From JAXGQE01 sp040766585 (GTDB lineage: Bacteria > Bacillota > SLNR01): a stretch of 64,000 bases of DNA. The DNA lies in the NCBI GenBank assembly GCA_040766585.1, contig JAXGQE010000003.1, positions 124,001 to 188,000 of the forward strand, given 5' to 3'. The notes under the pieces were generated by a model. That model ran no database searches. It was not told where the DNA came from and saw only the letters and a list, made by a program, of their open reading frames with translations. Within the stretch, counting starts at the first letter, position 1. Every line of letters begins with the position of its first letter. Made by a program: the position numbers and the translations under genes. Shown here piece after piece: positions 1-9,634 of this stretch.

Positions 1-721
1 CAAGCGTAGAATAACTTTTGGCTTTAATTAAATATTTGCAACCAAGAGATTCTATCGTTTCAATAATTTTTTCATCAAAGTAGCCACTATCCATTCGAAA
101 TAAAATCTCTAAATCATCTGTTTTGATGTTGGCTACTATTTCTTTGATCATTTCAGATGCACCGTTAGCTGTGTAAGTATTGCCACTTCTTACAAATCCG
201 GTGACGTAGGCTTTTAATTCGTCGCAAAATGCAAACTGGATATTGTAGCATCGGTTTCCTAGTTTCTTGGGATTATATCCTTTTGATGCACCTTCTTGAT
301 GACCTTCTACGTTGATTACACTACTATCAATATCAATCGTAATGGATGTCAATTTACTTTTAGTGAGCAGTTTTTTAAAGACTTTAAAATTAATGTCTCT
401 AAACATTTGTGTTGTCTTAAAGGTGAAGTTTCCTAAAAACCGTGACACTGTTTCAGGTTCTTTTACGGAAATATCAAATTCATTAACGAGTGGATCATTT
501 TGAAGGAGCTTTAGACGTTCTAGCTTGTCTATACCAATAAAGTGACCACAGATCATCGTCTTTATATGATTCATCTTGATTTTATTTGTGGAGTCATTAT
601 CAAATACGAGGTCATTTTCAACTAGATCAAAAATCTCATTACTTTTTGCGTTCTCAAGGAGAAGAAAAAGACCTGCATTTGATGTTAGATTCTTAGCTGT
701 GAAATCAATTTTATTAATCAT
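1..721 (-). CDS. IS1380-like DDE transposase, 3' part beyond window
   Basis: This frame stays open from an ATG at 721 to the window edge (240 codons, no stop), so the C-terminal half lies outside. The ATG follows an AAGGGG-type ribosome-binding site. The stretch SSVINVEGHQEGASKGYNPK and the later RMDSGYFD look like the first and second catalytic-Asp regions of IS1380-family transposases, enzymes that cut and rejoin insertion-sequence ends. The base composition is more AT-rich than the neighbouring genes, as expected for an acquired element. The family call rests on motif memory only. The element end probably lies between 722 and about 900, but I could not identify the terminal repeat. Confidence 0.7.
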   Translation of the reverse strand, partial: MINKIDFTAKNLTSNAGLFLLLENAKSNEIFDLVENDLVFDNDSTNKIKMNHIKTMICGHFIGIDKLERLKLLQNDPLVNEFDISVKEPETVSRFLGNFTFKTTQMFRDINFKVFKKLLTKSKLTSITIDIDSSVINVEGHQEGASKGYNPKKLGNRCYNIQFAFCDELKAYVTGFVRSGNTYTANGASEMIKEIVANIKTDDLEILFRMDSGYFDEKIIETIESLGCKYLIKAKSYSTL

Positions 722-813
722 AATTTAAACCCCTTTTTCTGCTTTTGTTACTATTATTGTACCATATATCGACTCATAAAAGCTGATAATTCAACACATT
801 TTTGAGCATTTTT

Positions 814-834
814 CTTTCACCCAATGGGTGAAAG
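814..834. repeat. 9-bp perfect inverted repeat
   Basis: CTTTCACCC and GGGTGAAAG are separated by three bases. The repeat lies between the transposase start and the ABC transporter operon. It may be an operator or a leftover of the insertion-sequence end. No T-run follows on either strand, so a terminator is unlikely. Confidence 0.35.
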
Positions 835-959
835 CTGAATTTTGAAGGAACGTATATTTATCAATGCTTTGAGGGTGGTTTATAAAGTACTGACGTAGAA
901 TCTCAGTATGTGTGATTTTCAACGAGTACAAGAGGACATCAGCTAAAGGGGGTAAAATC

Positions 960-1685
960 TTGATCGAACTAGAAGGTGTATCAAAGAGTTACAACAAAGG
1001 ATCGGTGAAGGCGGTAGACAACCTAAGCTTGTTGACGAAACCGGGCGAAATTTTTGGCTTTTTGGGTCCCAACGGAGCAGGCAAAACGACCACCATTAAA
1101 ATGATGGTGGGCCTGCTGAAGAAAGACAGCGGAAAAATCACAATCAATGGTGTGGATATTGATAAGGATCCATTGGCAGCCAAAAAGTCAATCAGCTACG
1201 TTCCGGATACTCCTGAAGTGTATGAACGACTCACTGGCATCGAATATTTAAATTTTATGGCGGATGTCTACGGGGTGGGGGCAGAAGAACGGAAAGAAAA
1301 GATTCATCGTTTTTTACAGATGTTTGAACTGACCGGAGCAGTGGGGGATCTGATTCAAAGTTATTCCCATGGTATGAGGCAGAAGATTGTTCTAATCGGC
1401 GCGCTTTTGAATAATCCCGATGTTTTTATCCTGGATGAACCCATGGTAGGGCTGGATCCACGTTCATCCAGCAACTTGAAGAATTATATGCGCGAACATT
1501 GCGATCAGGGGAAAACAGTTTTTTTCTCAACCCATGTACTGGAAGTTGCGGAAAAACTTTGCGACCGGATTGGAATTATTCGGAAAGGCAAACTGATTGC
1601 CTGCGGAACCATGGATGAACTGAGAAATCAGGCAGAAAACAAAGAATCTCTGATCAATATATTCCTGGAGTTGACTGAATCATGA
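960..1685 (+). CDS. ABC transporter ATP-binding protein
   Basis: Cytoplasmic ATPase of an ABC exporter. In the 241-residue product Walker A (GPNGAGKTT) is at about 36-44, a degenerate signature (YSHGMRQ) at 135-141, and Walker B (FILDEP) at 156-161, followed by the D-loop GLDP and the H-loop FFSTH. The TTG at 960 is chosen because AAAGGGGG sits 7 nt upstream and the protein then begins right at the conserved LIELEGVSKSY. A GTG at 912 is in frame but has no good site. The stop overlaps the next start as ATGA, so the ATPase and permease are translationally coupled. The substrate is unknown; the family (drug, lantibiotic or ABC-2 exporters) does not fix it. Confidence 0.9.
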   Translation: MIELEGVSKSYNKGSVKAVDNLSLLTKPGEIFGFLGPNGAGKTTTIKMMVGLLKKDSGKITINGVDIDKDPLAAKKSISYVPDTPEVYERLTGIEYLNFMADVYGVGAEERKEKIHRFLQMFELTGAVGDLIQSYSHGMRQKIVLIGALLNNPDVFILDEPMVGLDPRSSSNLKNYMREHCDQGKTVFFSTHVLEVAEKLCDRIGIIRKGKLIACGTMDELRNQAENKESLINIFLELTES

Positions 1686-3349
1686 CCATCATAAAACTGA
1701 TCAAGATGCAGCTTAATGTGGCGTATGGTCTTTCAGTACTGCGCTGGTACTGGAGCCATAACAGAACTAAATTTTTGATGAACGTCGGTTTGTTTCTTCT
1801 GATCCTGGTCAGCCTTGGCCCAATTTTTTATCTGTACTGGCGCATTCTGGATGGATTGTATCTGGGAGCGGCTATGTTCGGGCAGGGGCAGGTTGTAATT
1901 ACAACAGGAGTTGTGGCAGGAAGTTTGATCGTATTCTTCTTTGGATTTGCCTATATTATGTCCACGCTCTATTTTTCTCGTGACTTGAACTTTTTGCTGG
2001 CTCTGCCATTGAAGCCGTCTGCGGTGATGGCCGCGAAATTTTCTGTGGTACTTCTCAGCAATTATATCACAATCATACCTTTGGTATTGCCGGCACTGCT
2101 GGTATACGGTTCATACAATGGATTTACTTTATCTTTCGGGATCATCAGTCTTGTCATCTTCTTGCTGGTTCCATTTCTGCCCCTGGCGCTGTCTACCATT
2201 CTTGTCATGCTTCTGATGCGCTTTACCAACTTGTCGCAGCGGAGGGATGCAATCCGAATGGCGGGGATGATTTTTGTCCTGGTTCTGATTCTCGGTCTCA
2301 ACATTTTCTTAACCCAAATCCCTGAGGGGATGGAAGCGGAGTTTATCCAGAATATCCTGCAGGAAAATGAGGGGCTAGTATCCTACATAGGTCGGACATT
2401 CCCTCCGGCAATATTGGCAACCCGGGCTTTGGTCAATCATGGTTTCTCATCGCTGATCAATCTAATCTACTACATGGGAAGCAGCGCTGCCGCAGTCTTC
2501 CTTGCGGTGATGATTGGGGACCGGGTTTTCTATCAGGGACTGATTGGAGGCAGCGAAGTGACTGCCCGGAAATCCGTTTCGTCCGAGGTCTTAAATCAGA
2601 GACTAAGCCGTGCCAGGCATCCGGCTGTCGCCATTGCTTCCAGGGAAATCAAGTATTTATTAAGAACCCCTATTTACTTTTTCAATAGTGTGGCGGTTGT
2701 GATCCTGCTACCGGCCGTGATGATTATCCCGCTGATTGTTGGTGGAGGGTTATCAGAAATTCAACAGGTTCTGGCAATGCTGGATTCCCGACTGCTGCTG
2801 ATTCTTGCAGCCGCTGCTGTTATGGCCGGGACGGCGATGTTTGCCCCAGCCTCTTCCAGTTCATTTTCAAGAGAGGGGAAAACTTTTTGGATATCAAAAG
2901 TGATTCCCGTAGCTCCGGGCGTTCAAATCATGGGAAAGATACTCTATTCTGTACTGATAAGCTTACTGGCCGTACCGTTGGTCATTATTCTGGCTATTTT
3001 TCTGGTACCCATGAGTCTGCAGGAATTGCTGTTATCCCTGGGATTGGGCTTCATCCTGACGATTCCCGTGATTACCATTAGTCTTCTCATTGACTTTATC
3101 CGACCGTATCTCACCTGGGATGATCCTCAGCGTGCCATCAAACAGAACATGAATGTGCTGTTCGGGATGATTGCTGCCAGCATCCTGTTGTATGGCATCT
3201 ATCTAGGCGTTCAAATGGCCATACGCTGGGGCTGGGGAGATAGGACCATTATTCTGGCCGTTGCCGCTGCCGGGCTCATTCTGGGAGCAATCCCTTATGT
3301 GGTTATGCTGCGGATCGCTGCGGATCAGTTTAGCCGCATAGAGATCTGA
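1682..3349 (+). CDS. ABC exporter permease
   Basis: A 555-residue membrane protein with about twelve hydrophobic segments in two blocks (roughly residues 30-300 and 340-550) and a polar stretch between them near the SRAR motif. This layout suits the membrane partner of the preceding ATPase, which it overlaps by 4 bp. Residues 80-120 (LYFSRDLNFLLALPLKPSAV) match the conserved loop of large ABC-2-like exporter permeases, where 'ALP' precedes a hydrophobic segment. The cargo cannot be read from the sequence. A terminator directly follows, so the two genes form a closed unit. Confidence 0.8.
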   Translation: MTIIKLIKMQLNVAYGLSVLRWYWSHNRTKFLMNVGLFLLILVSLGPIFYLYWRILDGLYLGAAMFGQGQVVITTGVVAGSLIVFFFGFAYIMSTLYFSRDLNFLLALPLKPSAVMAAKFSVVLLSNYITIIPLVLPALLVYGSYNGFTLSFGIISLVIFLLVPFLPLALSTILVMLLMRFTNLSQRRDAIRMAGMIFVLVLILGLNIFLTQIPEGMEAEFIQNILQENEGLVSYIGRTFPPAILATRALVNHGFSSLINLIYYMGSSAAAVFLAVMIGDRVFYQGLIGGSEVTARKSVSSEVLNQRLSRARHPAVAIASREIKYLLRTPIYFFNSVAVVILLPAVMIIPLIVGGGLSEIQQVLAMLDSRLLLILAAAAVMAGTAMFAPASSSSFSREGKTFWISKVIPVAPGVQIMGKILYSVLISLLAVPLVIILAIFLVPMSLQELLLSLGLGFILTIPVITISLLIDFIRPYLTWDDPQRAIKQNMNVLFGMIAASILLYGIYLGVQMAIRWGWGDRTIILAVAAAGLILGAIPYVVMLRIAADQFSRIEI

Positions 3350-3358
3350 AGACTCTGT

Positions 3359-3387
3359 GGGATCGGATAATCTCCGGTCCCTTTTTC
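3359..3387 (+). terminator. Rho-independent terminator of the ABC operon
   Basis: GGGATCGG and CCGGTCCC form an 8-bp stem (one G-T pair) with a 7-nt loop, followed by TTTTT. Confidence 0.85.
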
Positions 3388-3506
3388 AGGAGTTAGAGAT
3401 GAAAAGAAGTTTTTTTGGTATACGAAGAAGGATTTTTATAAATTAAAGAGAATATTTATGCGCCATACAGGCAGTGCCTAAGTGCCAATACTAAAGGAGG
3501 ATTTGT

Positions 3507-4322
3507 ATGAGTAAAGATGATGTGCTGTATGAGGTAAAAGGACCGAAGAATATCCATGAGATGACCGCATTCGAGTTGAAAGACAAACTGGCTGAAACTG
3601 ATCTTTTTCTGATGTCATGCGGAGCGACTGAAAATCACTCGTTCCACCTGCCCATCGGTTCGGACAACTATCAGGGAGATTATCTGATCCGCCGTACTGC
3701 AGAAAAGCTGAAGGAGATGGGTATTGAATCGATTCCGGGGTTTTCAGTTCCTTTTGGTGTGGACAGCAATAGCTTTGAAAGAAATTCGCTGTTTGGCAAC
3801 TGCTCACTAAAACCATCCACGCTGGTCACCGTACTGAAAGAATTAATTTTGAGCCTCCACCGGCACGGATTGAACAAATTTGTTATGATTCTCAACCATG
3901 CGGAGAACTGGGGGCCGATGCAGACAGCAGCCCAGGAGCTGTATGTAGAAAATGGCATTCAGTGCCTCTGTGTGAACTGGATACCGCCGATGAATGATTT
4001 TTGGCCGACCGTTCTAAAGAACACCAAACACCAGGGCCACGGTGGCGAAGATGAAACCGCATGCGTCATGGCTGCTGTTCCAAATCTGGTCCACAACAAA
4101 GACGCAAAACCGTATTATCATGATGATGCTGCAGGTGAAGATGTGGAGTACTCAGGGCTCTTCTATTACGGAGGAGCGGCAGGAATATATGCTCCGATGA
4201 AGGAAGATCACAGTCCTGGATACATCGGAGACCCGGCGTCTGCAACGGTGGAAGCTGGAGAAGCGTGTTATGCGGCCTACGCAGAATGGATTGCCAAAGT
4301 AATTAAAAAGTACTTCTATTGA
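3507..4322 (+). CDS. Creatininase-family amidohydrolase
   Basis: A 271-residue protein of the creatininase / creatinine amidohydrolase family, metal-dependent hydrolases of cyclic or linear amides. The metal-binding start motif appears as GATENHSFHLPIGSD near residues 38-52 (family form: E-x-H ... HLPxGTD). The late motif GHGGEDETACVMA near 174-186 matches the HAGExETS region. The middle HGGN motif is changed to NHAENWG, so the true substrate may not be creatinine. The start has AAAGGAGG 7 nt upstream, and a terminator follows, so the gene stands alone. In a glycine-reducing organism a creatinine-to-sarcosine role is attractive but unproven. Confidence 0.8.
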   Translation: MSKDDVLYEVKGPKNIHEMTAFELKDKLAETDLFLMSCGATENHSFHLPIGSDNYQGDYLIRRTAEKLKEMGIESIPGFSVPFGVDSNSFERNSLFGNCSLKPSTLVTVLKELILSLHRHGLNKFVMILNHAENWGPMQTAAQELYVENGIQCLCVNWIPPMNDFWPTVLKNTKHQGHGGEDETACVMAAVPNLVHNKDAKPYYHDDAAGEDVEYSGLFYYGGAAGIYAPMKEDHSPGYIGDPASATVEAGEACYAAYAEWIAKVIKKYFY

Positions 4323-4349
4323 TGATTCGAATTTTTGATTGTGTTGGAA

Positions 4350-4376
4350 GAAGCAGGTGTTGAACCTGCTTCTTTT
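4350..4376 (+). terminator. Rho-independent terminator after the creatininase gene
   Basis: GAAGCAGGT and ACCTGCTTC form a perfect 9-bp stem with a 5-nt loop, followed by TTTT. Confidence 0.85.
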
Positions 4377-4446
4377 GCGTTGTTGGCAGGGATCGATCCT
4401 GTTTCGGAGAAATATACATAATCTCAATATCAGGAGGATCGAAGGG

Positions 4447-5607
4447 ATGAAATCTTCTCATAAGTCATGGATGTGGGTATGGATTCTTTTCATACTTGCT
4501 GCTGCGATCGTACCGATTTTACCCGTCTCAGCGGCAGAAGATGAAGGGGAACTGGAATTTGCCCGGGTTACAAAAATTCTATCGGAGGAGGAATTGCGTG
4601 ATTCCGAATCCGGATTCGGATATCCTCTGACTCTTATGACCGTTGAAATGACCATTCTATCCGGGGATTTTGAAGGTGAAGTCATCCAGAGTGAGCACAT
4701 AATTGACTACAACTATGCATACAACGTGTTTGTTGAAGAAGGCGATGAATTTTTAGTTGTTATTGAACGAACTGAGGACGGTGCCCTGCAGAATGCATTT
4801 ATTGTAGAAAAGGCTCGGCAAAAATATCTGGTGTGGCTGGTGGTTCTGTTTGTCCTGGTGATGGCGCTAATTGGCGGGAAGAAAGGGATTCGGGCTCTGA
4901 TCGCATTGGGCCTTACCGGTATTGCAGTAGTCAAATTGTTCTTACCGATGATTTTGGCTGGGCGGAATCCCATTTTGGTGTCCCTGGTAATTTGCATCGG
5001 TGTGATTATCGTATCACTATTGCTGATTAGTGGATGGTCCCGGAAAACCCTTACGGCGATTATCGGTACTTCCGGTGGTTTGGCGGCGGCCGGCTTCTTG
5101 GCATTGGCCACAGGCAGAGCGGCCCAACTGACCGGATTGGGTAACCAAGAAGCGCAAATGCTTTTGTTTATTCCTCAGGGAGTCCCTTTTGACTTCCAGG
5201 GGATTCTATTTGCAGCCATCATATTGGGCGCTTTGGGAGCCGTTATGGATGTGGGAATGTCCATAGCCTCTTCCATGTGGGAGGTGTCTGAAGCAAAGCC
5301 GCACATTACTCGCAGAGAGTTATTCAGAGCTGGTATGAATGTGGGTCAAGACTTAATGGGGACCATGTCCAACACCTTGATTCTGGCATATACGGGAGGG
5401 TCAATGCATCTTTTACTCCTTTTTTTGTCGTATGAGATTCCTTTGGTAGAGATTGTGAACCAGGATATGATTGCATCTGAAATTGTCCGGGCTTTGGCCG
5501 GCAGCATCGGGCTGGTGCTGACAGTACCGATTACAGCATTTGCTTCTGTTACTGTGGGAAGAAAAAAGCACATGGAAGAGAACATACCGGTGATTCGCCA
5601 TGATTAA
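4447..5607 (+). CDS. YibE/F family membrane protein
   Basis: 386 residues. A signal-like hydrophobic segment (about 9-24, ending near VSAAE) is followed by an extracytoplasmic beta-rich domain (30-130) and seven or so membrane segments (132-375). The order and the GNQEAQM...FQGILFAAIILGALGAVMD region are typical of YibE/F proteins, whose function is not known. The ATG at 4447 is preferred because AGGAGG lies 10 nt upstream and it places the signal segment at the N-terminus. It overlaps the pseudouridine synthase gene by 8 bp, so the two are probably co-transcribed. Confidence 0.85.
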   Translation: MKSSHKSWMWVWILFILAAAIVPILPVSAAEDEGELEFARVTKILSEEELRDSESGFGYPLTLMTVEMTILSGDFEGEVIQSEHIIDYNYAYNVFVEEGDEFLVVIERTEDGALQNAFIVEKARQKYLVWLVVLFVLVMALIGGKKGIRALIALGLTGIAVVKLFLPMILAGRNPILVSLVICIGVIIVSLLLISGWSRKTLTAIIGTSGGLAAAGFLALATGRAAQLTGLGNQEAQMLLFIPQGVPFDFQGILFAAIILGALGAVMDVGMSIASSMWEVSEAKPHITRRELFRAGMNVGQDLMGTMSNTLILAYTGGSMHLLLLFLSYEIPLVEIVNQDMIASEIVRALAGSIGLVLTVPITAFASVTVGRKKHMEENIPVIRHD

Positions 5608-6529
5608 GAAAAGTAAATCTTCCACTCCCTCATCTGCGTCGATTGCATCGATTTTTCAAGCGGAAAGAGCTACCGAACTACTGGCACTTCTTTTGGAAAA
5701 GTACCCCCAAAAGAAGAAGAAGATTAAAGCTGTATTGAAAGCAGGTCAGGTCTCTGTGAACGGGTATCCTATCCGGCAGTACAACCATCCTGTGGCACCT
5801 CACGATCAGATTCAGATTCAATGGGAGCATACGGTAACAGACATACTGACTGCAGCAAAACTCACTCTGATTCATGAAGATCGGCTGCTCATTGCTGTCA
5901 ACAAGCCGGCTGGACTTTTGACAGTAGGAACGGAACAAGAGAGTCATGATACTGCATATAGGTATGTCAATTTGTATCTCCAGGAAAAGGGAATGTCGGA
6001 AAAAGCATTCATTTTGCATCGGCTTGACCGAGATACATCGGGTGTCCTTGTCTTTGCGAAGAACATTCAAATGAGGGAGAAAATTCAAAAGGACTGGACC
6101 AATCTGGTCAAAGAGAGAGTATATTACGGAATTATAGAGGGGCATATGAAATCTAAGAGCGGCCAGCTGGAACACTGGATCTACGAGGATTCTCGAAAAG
6201 TGATGCAGGTGACCAGCAATCCTCAGATGGGGAAAAAGGTAAATATGACATACCAAGTATGTCATGAAAGTGACCATTACTCATTGGTTCAGTTCCTTCT
6301 GCTCACAGGCAGAAAGAATCAGATACGAGTGCAAATGAAAGCCGAGGGGCACCCCATCCTTGGCGATAAAAAATATGGCAGTTCCTACAATCCGTTAAAC
6401 AGGATGGCTCTGCATTGTGAAAAGCTGAGCATGCGGCTTCCTGAACAGGAATCGTATCTCACGTTCAAAGCTGCCGTTCCTCGCGAATTCTATCAGCTGG
6501 TTGGCATGAGCCAACCATCGGATAGATAA
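5600..6529 (+). CDS. RluA-family RNA pseudouridine synthase
   Basis: 309 residues. An S4 RNA-binding domain (about 25-75; KAGQVSVNG) precedes the RluA catalytic domain. The catalytic motif HRLDRDTSG is at 140-148 with Asp143 as nucleophile, and the RKNQIRVQMKAEGHPILGD motif lies near 260-280. The protein converts uridine to pseudouridine in rRNA or tRNA; which site cannot be decided. The ATG lies inside the end of the preceding gene. A further unit starts downstream with its own ribosome-binding site. Confidence 0.9.
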   Translation: MIKKSKSSTPSSASIASIFQAERATELLALLLEKYPQKKKKIKAVLKAGQVSVNGYPIRQYNHPVAPHDQIQIQWEHTVTDILTAAKLTLIHEDRLLIAVNKPAGLLTVGTEQESHDTAYRYVNLYLQEKGMSEKAFILHRLDRDTSGVLVFAKNIQMREKIQKDWTNLVKERVYYGIIEGHMKSKSGQLEHWIYEDSRKVMQVTSNPQMGKKVNMTYQVCHESDHYSLVQFLLLTGRKNQIRVQMKAEGHPILGDKKYGSSYNPLNRMALHCEKLSMRLPEQESYLTFKAAVPREFYQLVGMSQPSDR

Positions 6530-6612
6530 CCCGAGGAATGGTTTCCGCGGTGCTGTATGCAAATACTGATTGATTGATGTTGTTATTGGGTATCCATAAG
6601 GAGGAGATCAGA

Positions 6613-7218
6613 ATGTTGAATACCGTTCCGCTAACACCATCGGTTACAGAGATCCAGGTACCGGATCCTCAATCGACTTTTCGTGTGTTTATGATTGAAA
6701 CCAGATGGGGGAATATAGTTGTCGATTCCGGGGTCAGCGCACAAGCTGAAGAACTGGTTGAAACCATCCTGCCGTACCAACCCTGCTGCATTGTATTAAC
6801 AGAGAACCATTGGGATCATGTGGACGGCCTAACCATCATCAAGGAGAGAATGCCGGATTTAACGATTATTTCTCATCGGGAAGAAGCGGCTGGTATTCCT
6901 GTTCATGTGGATCGGCTCTTGGACGATCAGGAATACATTGTTCCGGGAGTGAAAGCCATTCATGTACCGGGTCACTCCGTCGGCAATATTGCGATTTTAC
7001 TGGAGGAGGAAAGAACGCTGATTGCAGGGGATTCGATTTTTGGCCAGGGGGATTACGCAACAGAATTGTGTCCCCCGCCGCAGCGCTTTAGTAAAGATGT
7101 TCCTCAGGCCATCGAGAGCATCCGCTATCTGCTGACATTTGATTTTGACACACTGATTCTCAGCCACGGTGTCCATGAACTGGAAAATGCCAAAGAAAAG
7201 GTCGCTTCTATCGTATAA
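6613..7218 (+). CDS. MBL-fold metallo-hydrolase
   Basis: 201-residue metallo-beta-lactamase-fold protein. The metal site is recognisable but altered: the usual THxHxDH reads TENHWDHVDG near residue 66, so the first His ligand is Glu. Later ligands are intact: the His in VPGHSVGN (about 124), the Asp in LIAGDSIFG (about 140) and the His in LILSHG (about 188). The family contains thiol-ester, lactone and phosphodiester hydrolases, so the substrate is open. The start at 6613 has AAGGAGGA 7-13 nt upstream; an in-frame TTG at 6574 lacks a site. Confidence 0.85.
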   Translation: MLNTVPLTPSVTEIQVPDPQSTFRVFMIETRWGNIVVDSGVSAQAEELVETILPYQPCCIVLTENHWDHVDGLTIIKERMPDLTIISHREEAAGIPVHVDRLLDDQEYIVPGVKAIHVPGHSVGNIAILLEEERTLIAGDSIFGQGDYATELCPPPQRFSKDVPQAIESIRYLLTFDFDTLILSHGVHELENAKEKVASIV

Positions 7219-7248
7219 AAAAAGGGGTTCCACCATGATGCAGAACCC
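7217..7248 (-). terminator. Rho-independent terminator of the DUF4931 gene
   Basis: Read on the minus strand, GGGTTC pairs with GAACCC across a 12-nt loop and is followed by seven Ts. It serves the converging minus-strand gene at 7307-8062. Confidence 0.75.
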
Positions 7249-7306
7249 AGGCTAGACTGTGACCTCCCGTTACACAAGATGCATAGTGATATTTCTTTGG
7301 TGAGGA

Positions 7307-8062
7307 TTAAAAATATATGGATCGAACTTTTTCTGCGGTCTCGCCGATACGGTTTGAAACTTGAGGGATGGCATAACCGACATACAAAGGAGATGTGACA
7401 AACCGGGGCATCAGTTTTGCTGCGACAGTATTCTCCCATTCATAAAAGAAAATATTATAGCTGGTGCAGTTTTTATTATAGTGGTTCAGAATAAAATGAG
7501 CGGCTGTCTGAAGATAATCGGAGAAAGTTTCGATTTGGCTGATGTCTGTGGTAACTATGTTGAATTCAAAGAACCCTACTCGCGGTTTGGAAGATAAATT
7601 AAACTGGACACTGCCTTTTTCAGCAATTACCTCTCCCAGGAACTGATCGGGGGAAACGGTGCGGTGATAATCATATTCCTCTAGTCCGACGATCTGCATA
7701 TGCGGATGCCGAATAGTACCTCCGGAATACAGACCGTGGTTTTTAAAAAAGAGGACTGATGCGAACCGACCGGATTCTATCATGGCAAACCAGTTGCGAA
7801 ATCCAAAATTCATGACCTTATACAGGTGCTCTTTAGGGTATTCCGACAATTCAGAATCACAGATGTCCGTTTCAATGAGAACAGTTTGAAATGTTTTTTC
7901 CAAAACCGGGTATTTATTTTTGACTAGGATGATGGAACCGTCTTCATCCAGAATCTCTTCTAATCGTTCACGGGAGCAAAAGGGACAGGCAGGATTGTCT
8001 TCAATGGTTTCAACTCGCTTGACCTGCCCAATATGGGAGTTAAACATAAGATGGCTGTTCAA
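7307..8062 (-). CDS. DUF4931 protein, galactose-1-P uridylyltransferase-like
   Basis: 251 residues resembling the GalT branch of the HIT superfamily, which transfers nucleotides through a His intermediate. Near the N-terminus is CPFC (Zn-type), and GGTIRHPHMQIVG near residues 117-129 matches the GalT HPHxQ active site. The protein is shorter than GalT (about 350), so only a GalT-like nucleotidyltransferase or hydrolase function can be claimed. The TTG start at 8062 is supported by GAGGTG 6 nt upstream. It is a single gene converging on the MBL gene, with its own terminator. Confidence 0.75.
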   Translation of the reverse strand: MNSHLMFNSHIGQVKRVETIEDNPACPFCSRERLEEILDEDGSIILVKNKYPVLEKTFQTVLIETDICDSELSEYPKEHLYKVMNFGFRNWFAMIESGRFASVLFFKNHGLYSGGTIRHPHMQIVGLEEYDYHRTVSPDQFLGEVIAEKGSVQFNLSSKPRVGFFEFNIVTTDISQIETFSDYLQTAAHFILNHYNKNCTSYNIFFYEWENTVAAKLMPRFVTSPLYVGYAIPQVSNRIGETAEKVRSIYF

Positions 8063-8184
8063 AACGACACCTCATTTCAAGTAATGTGCACCAATCATTA
8101 TTCTACCTTTTTTCGATTGGCATGTCTACACAGTTTGATTAAGTTCAACCGATGCAACATCCATCAGATGGAGGAGGTTCTGCA

Positions 8185-9627
8185 ATGATTGACAAAGACG
8201 AATGGGAATCCCTAGTTCAGCAAACCATGGATCAGTGGCATATCCCCGGGATGATCGTGATGCTCATTCAGGAAGGGGAGACCGTAGTCGGAAGTGGGTA
8301 CGGCTACCGGAACATTCAAAGGCAGGAGCCTGTGGATCCAGATACCATGTTTGTCGCGGCGTCCACCACCAAAGCATTTACATCTGCGGCATTGGGTATC
8401 CTGTTTGAAGAGGGTAAGCTTCAATGGGATGTACCCATTTATGAGTATATTCCGGACTTTGCTCTTTGCAGCGAACTAGTCCAGCGTCATGCAACCATCA
8501 CGGATCTTTTAAGTCATCGGACCGGGTACCCCCGTCATGATAAAGTATGGTATGGATCCAGCAAAAATCGGGAGGAAGTATATGATTCTCTTCGCTATGT
8601 GAAACCCAACCGGAGTTTTCGAAGTGTGTGGCAGTATAACAACTTGATGTACATGGTAGCAGGGCGTGTTGTTGAGGCACTCTCCGGCATGCCGTGGGAA
8701 GCATTTATACAAGAGCGTATTTTTGCACCTTTGAAGATGGAGCGCAGCACAATGGTACCTGCTGCCGCCAAAACCATGTACAATCACGCAACCGGATATG
8801 CCTGGAGAAAGAATCAGTATGTTGAAGTTGCAATCAGAGATTCACAGAACATCGGTCCAGCCGGATCACTTCATACTTGCGGCAGCGATATGGCAAAGTG
8901 GATCCAGTTCCAACTGGGTTCTGGGCATTCAGGCACACAGAAAATTCTGTCAAAAAATACATTGGAGAAACTTCAGTCACCAGTCATTCCGGCACCATCT
9001 TTCTTGCCGGGACAATATCCTGAGATTCTGCATACGCAGTATGGGTTGGGGTGGTTTTCTGCAGTCTACCGGGGACACAAAATGGTCTATCATGTGGGAA
9101 ATTTAGATGGGTTCTACGCACTGGTATCGATGCTGCCGGATCAAAAAATCGGGCAGGTAATCCTAACCAACATGACGCCCAATCGGGGGGCGTACGCCTT
9201 ATCATACAGCTCGTACGACAGAATGCTGGGATTATCACCGTTGGATTGGAATCAGAAGATCAAAGAAAATGTAGAGGCTCTTGAATCTGCTGAGAAAGAA
9301 GTTATTCTGAAACGAAAAAAAGAGAAGGTGTCCGGGACAACCCTTTCTCATTCCAGAGACAGCTATGAAGGAGAATACTGGCATCCGGGGTACGGGTCGG
9401 TGCGGGTCACTGACTGTGAGGGAGGTTTCAAGCTCCAATTCAATGAATTTACTGCAAAATTATCGCATATCCATTATGATATGTTTTTATGCGAAGGTCC
9501 TGAAAATGGATTCCCTGGATACATGACTGCAACATTTATTGGCAGTGGACAGGGGCAAATTAAAGAGGTGCACATTCCATTCGAGCTTTCTCCCGATGCA
9601 CCCCCTATTGTATTTCGAAAAAAATGA
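8185..9627 (+). CDS. Beta-lactamase-family serine hydrolase
   Basis: 480 residues. The class C beta-lactamase / penicillin-binding fold covers about 1-370: Ser60-x-x-Lys63 (STTK), Tyr151-x-Asn153 (YNN) and HVGNLDG in place of the KTG triad. A C-terminal beta-rich domain (about 385-480) follows, as in family members such as peptidases and esterases. No signal peptide is visible, so the enzyme is probably cytoplasmic and not a resistance enzyme. The start at 8185 follows GGAGGAG by about 9 nt. The gene is monocistronic, ending in a bidirectional terminator shared with the next, converging gene. Confidence 0.85.
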   Translation: MIDKDEWESLVQQTMDQWHIPGMIVMLIQEGETVVGSGYGYRNIQRQEPVDPDTMFVAASTTKAFTSAALGILFEEGKLQWDVPIYEYIPDFALCSELVQRHATITDLLSHRTGYPRHDKVWYGSSKNREEVYDSLRYVKPNRSFRSVWQYNNLMYMVAGRVVEALSGMPWEAFIQERIFAPLKMERSTMVPAAAKTMYNHATGYAWRKNQYVEVAIRDSQNIGPAGSLHTCGSDMAKWIQFQLGSGHSGTQKILSKNTLEKLQSPVIPAPSFLPGQYPEILHTQYGLGWFSAVYRGHKMVYHVGNLDGFYALVSMLPDQKIGQVILTNMTPNRGAYALSYSSYDRMLGLSPLDWNQKIKENVEALESAEKEVILKRKKEKVSGTTLSHSRDSYEGEYWHPGYGSVRVTDCEGGFKLQFNEFTAKLSHIHYDMFLCEGPENGFPGYMTATFIGSGQGQIKEVHIPFELSPDAPPIVFRKK

Positions 9628-9634
9628 CCCCAAT

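Noticed and set aside
8185..9627. Antibiotic-resistance beta-lactamase
   Set aside because: No signal peptide, an extra C-terminal domain and no KTG motif; it belongs to the broad serine-hydrolase group.
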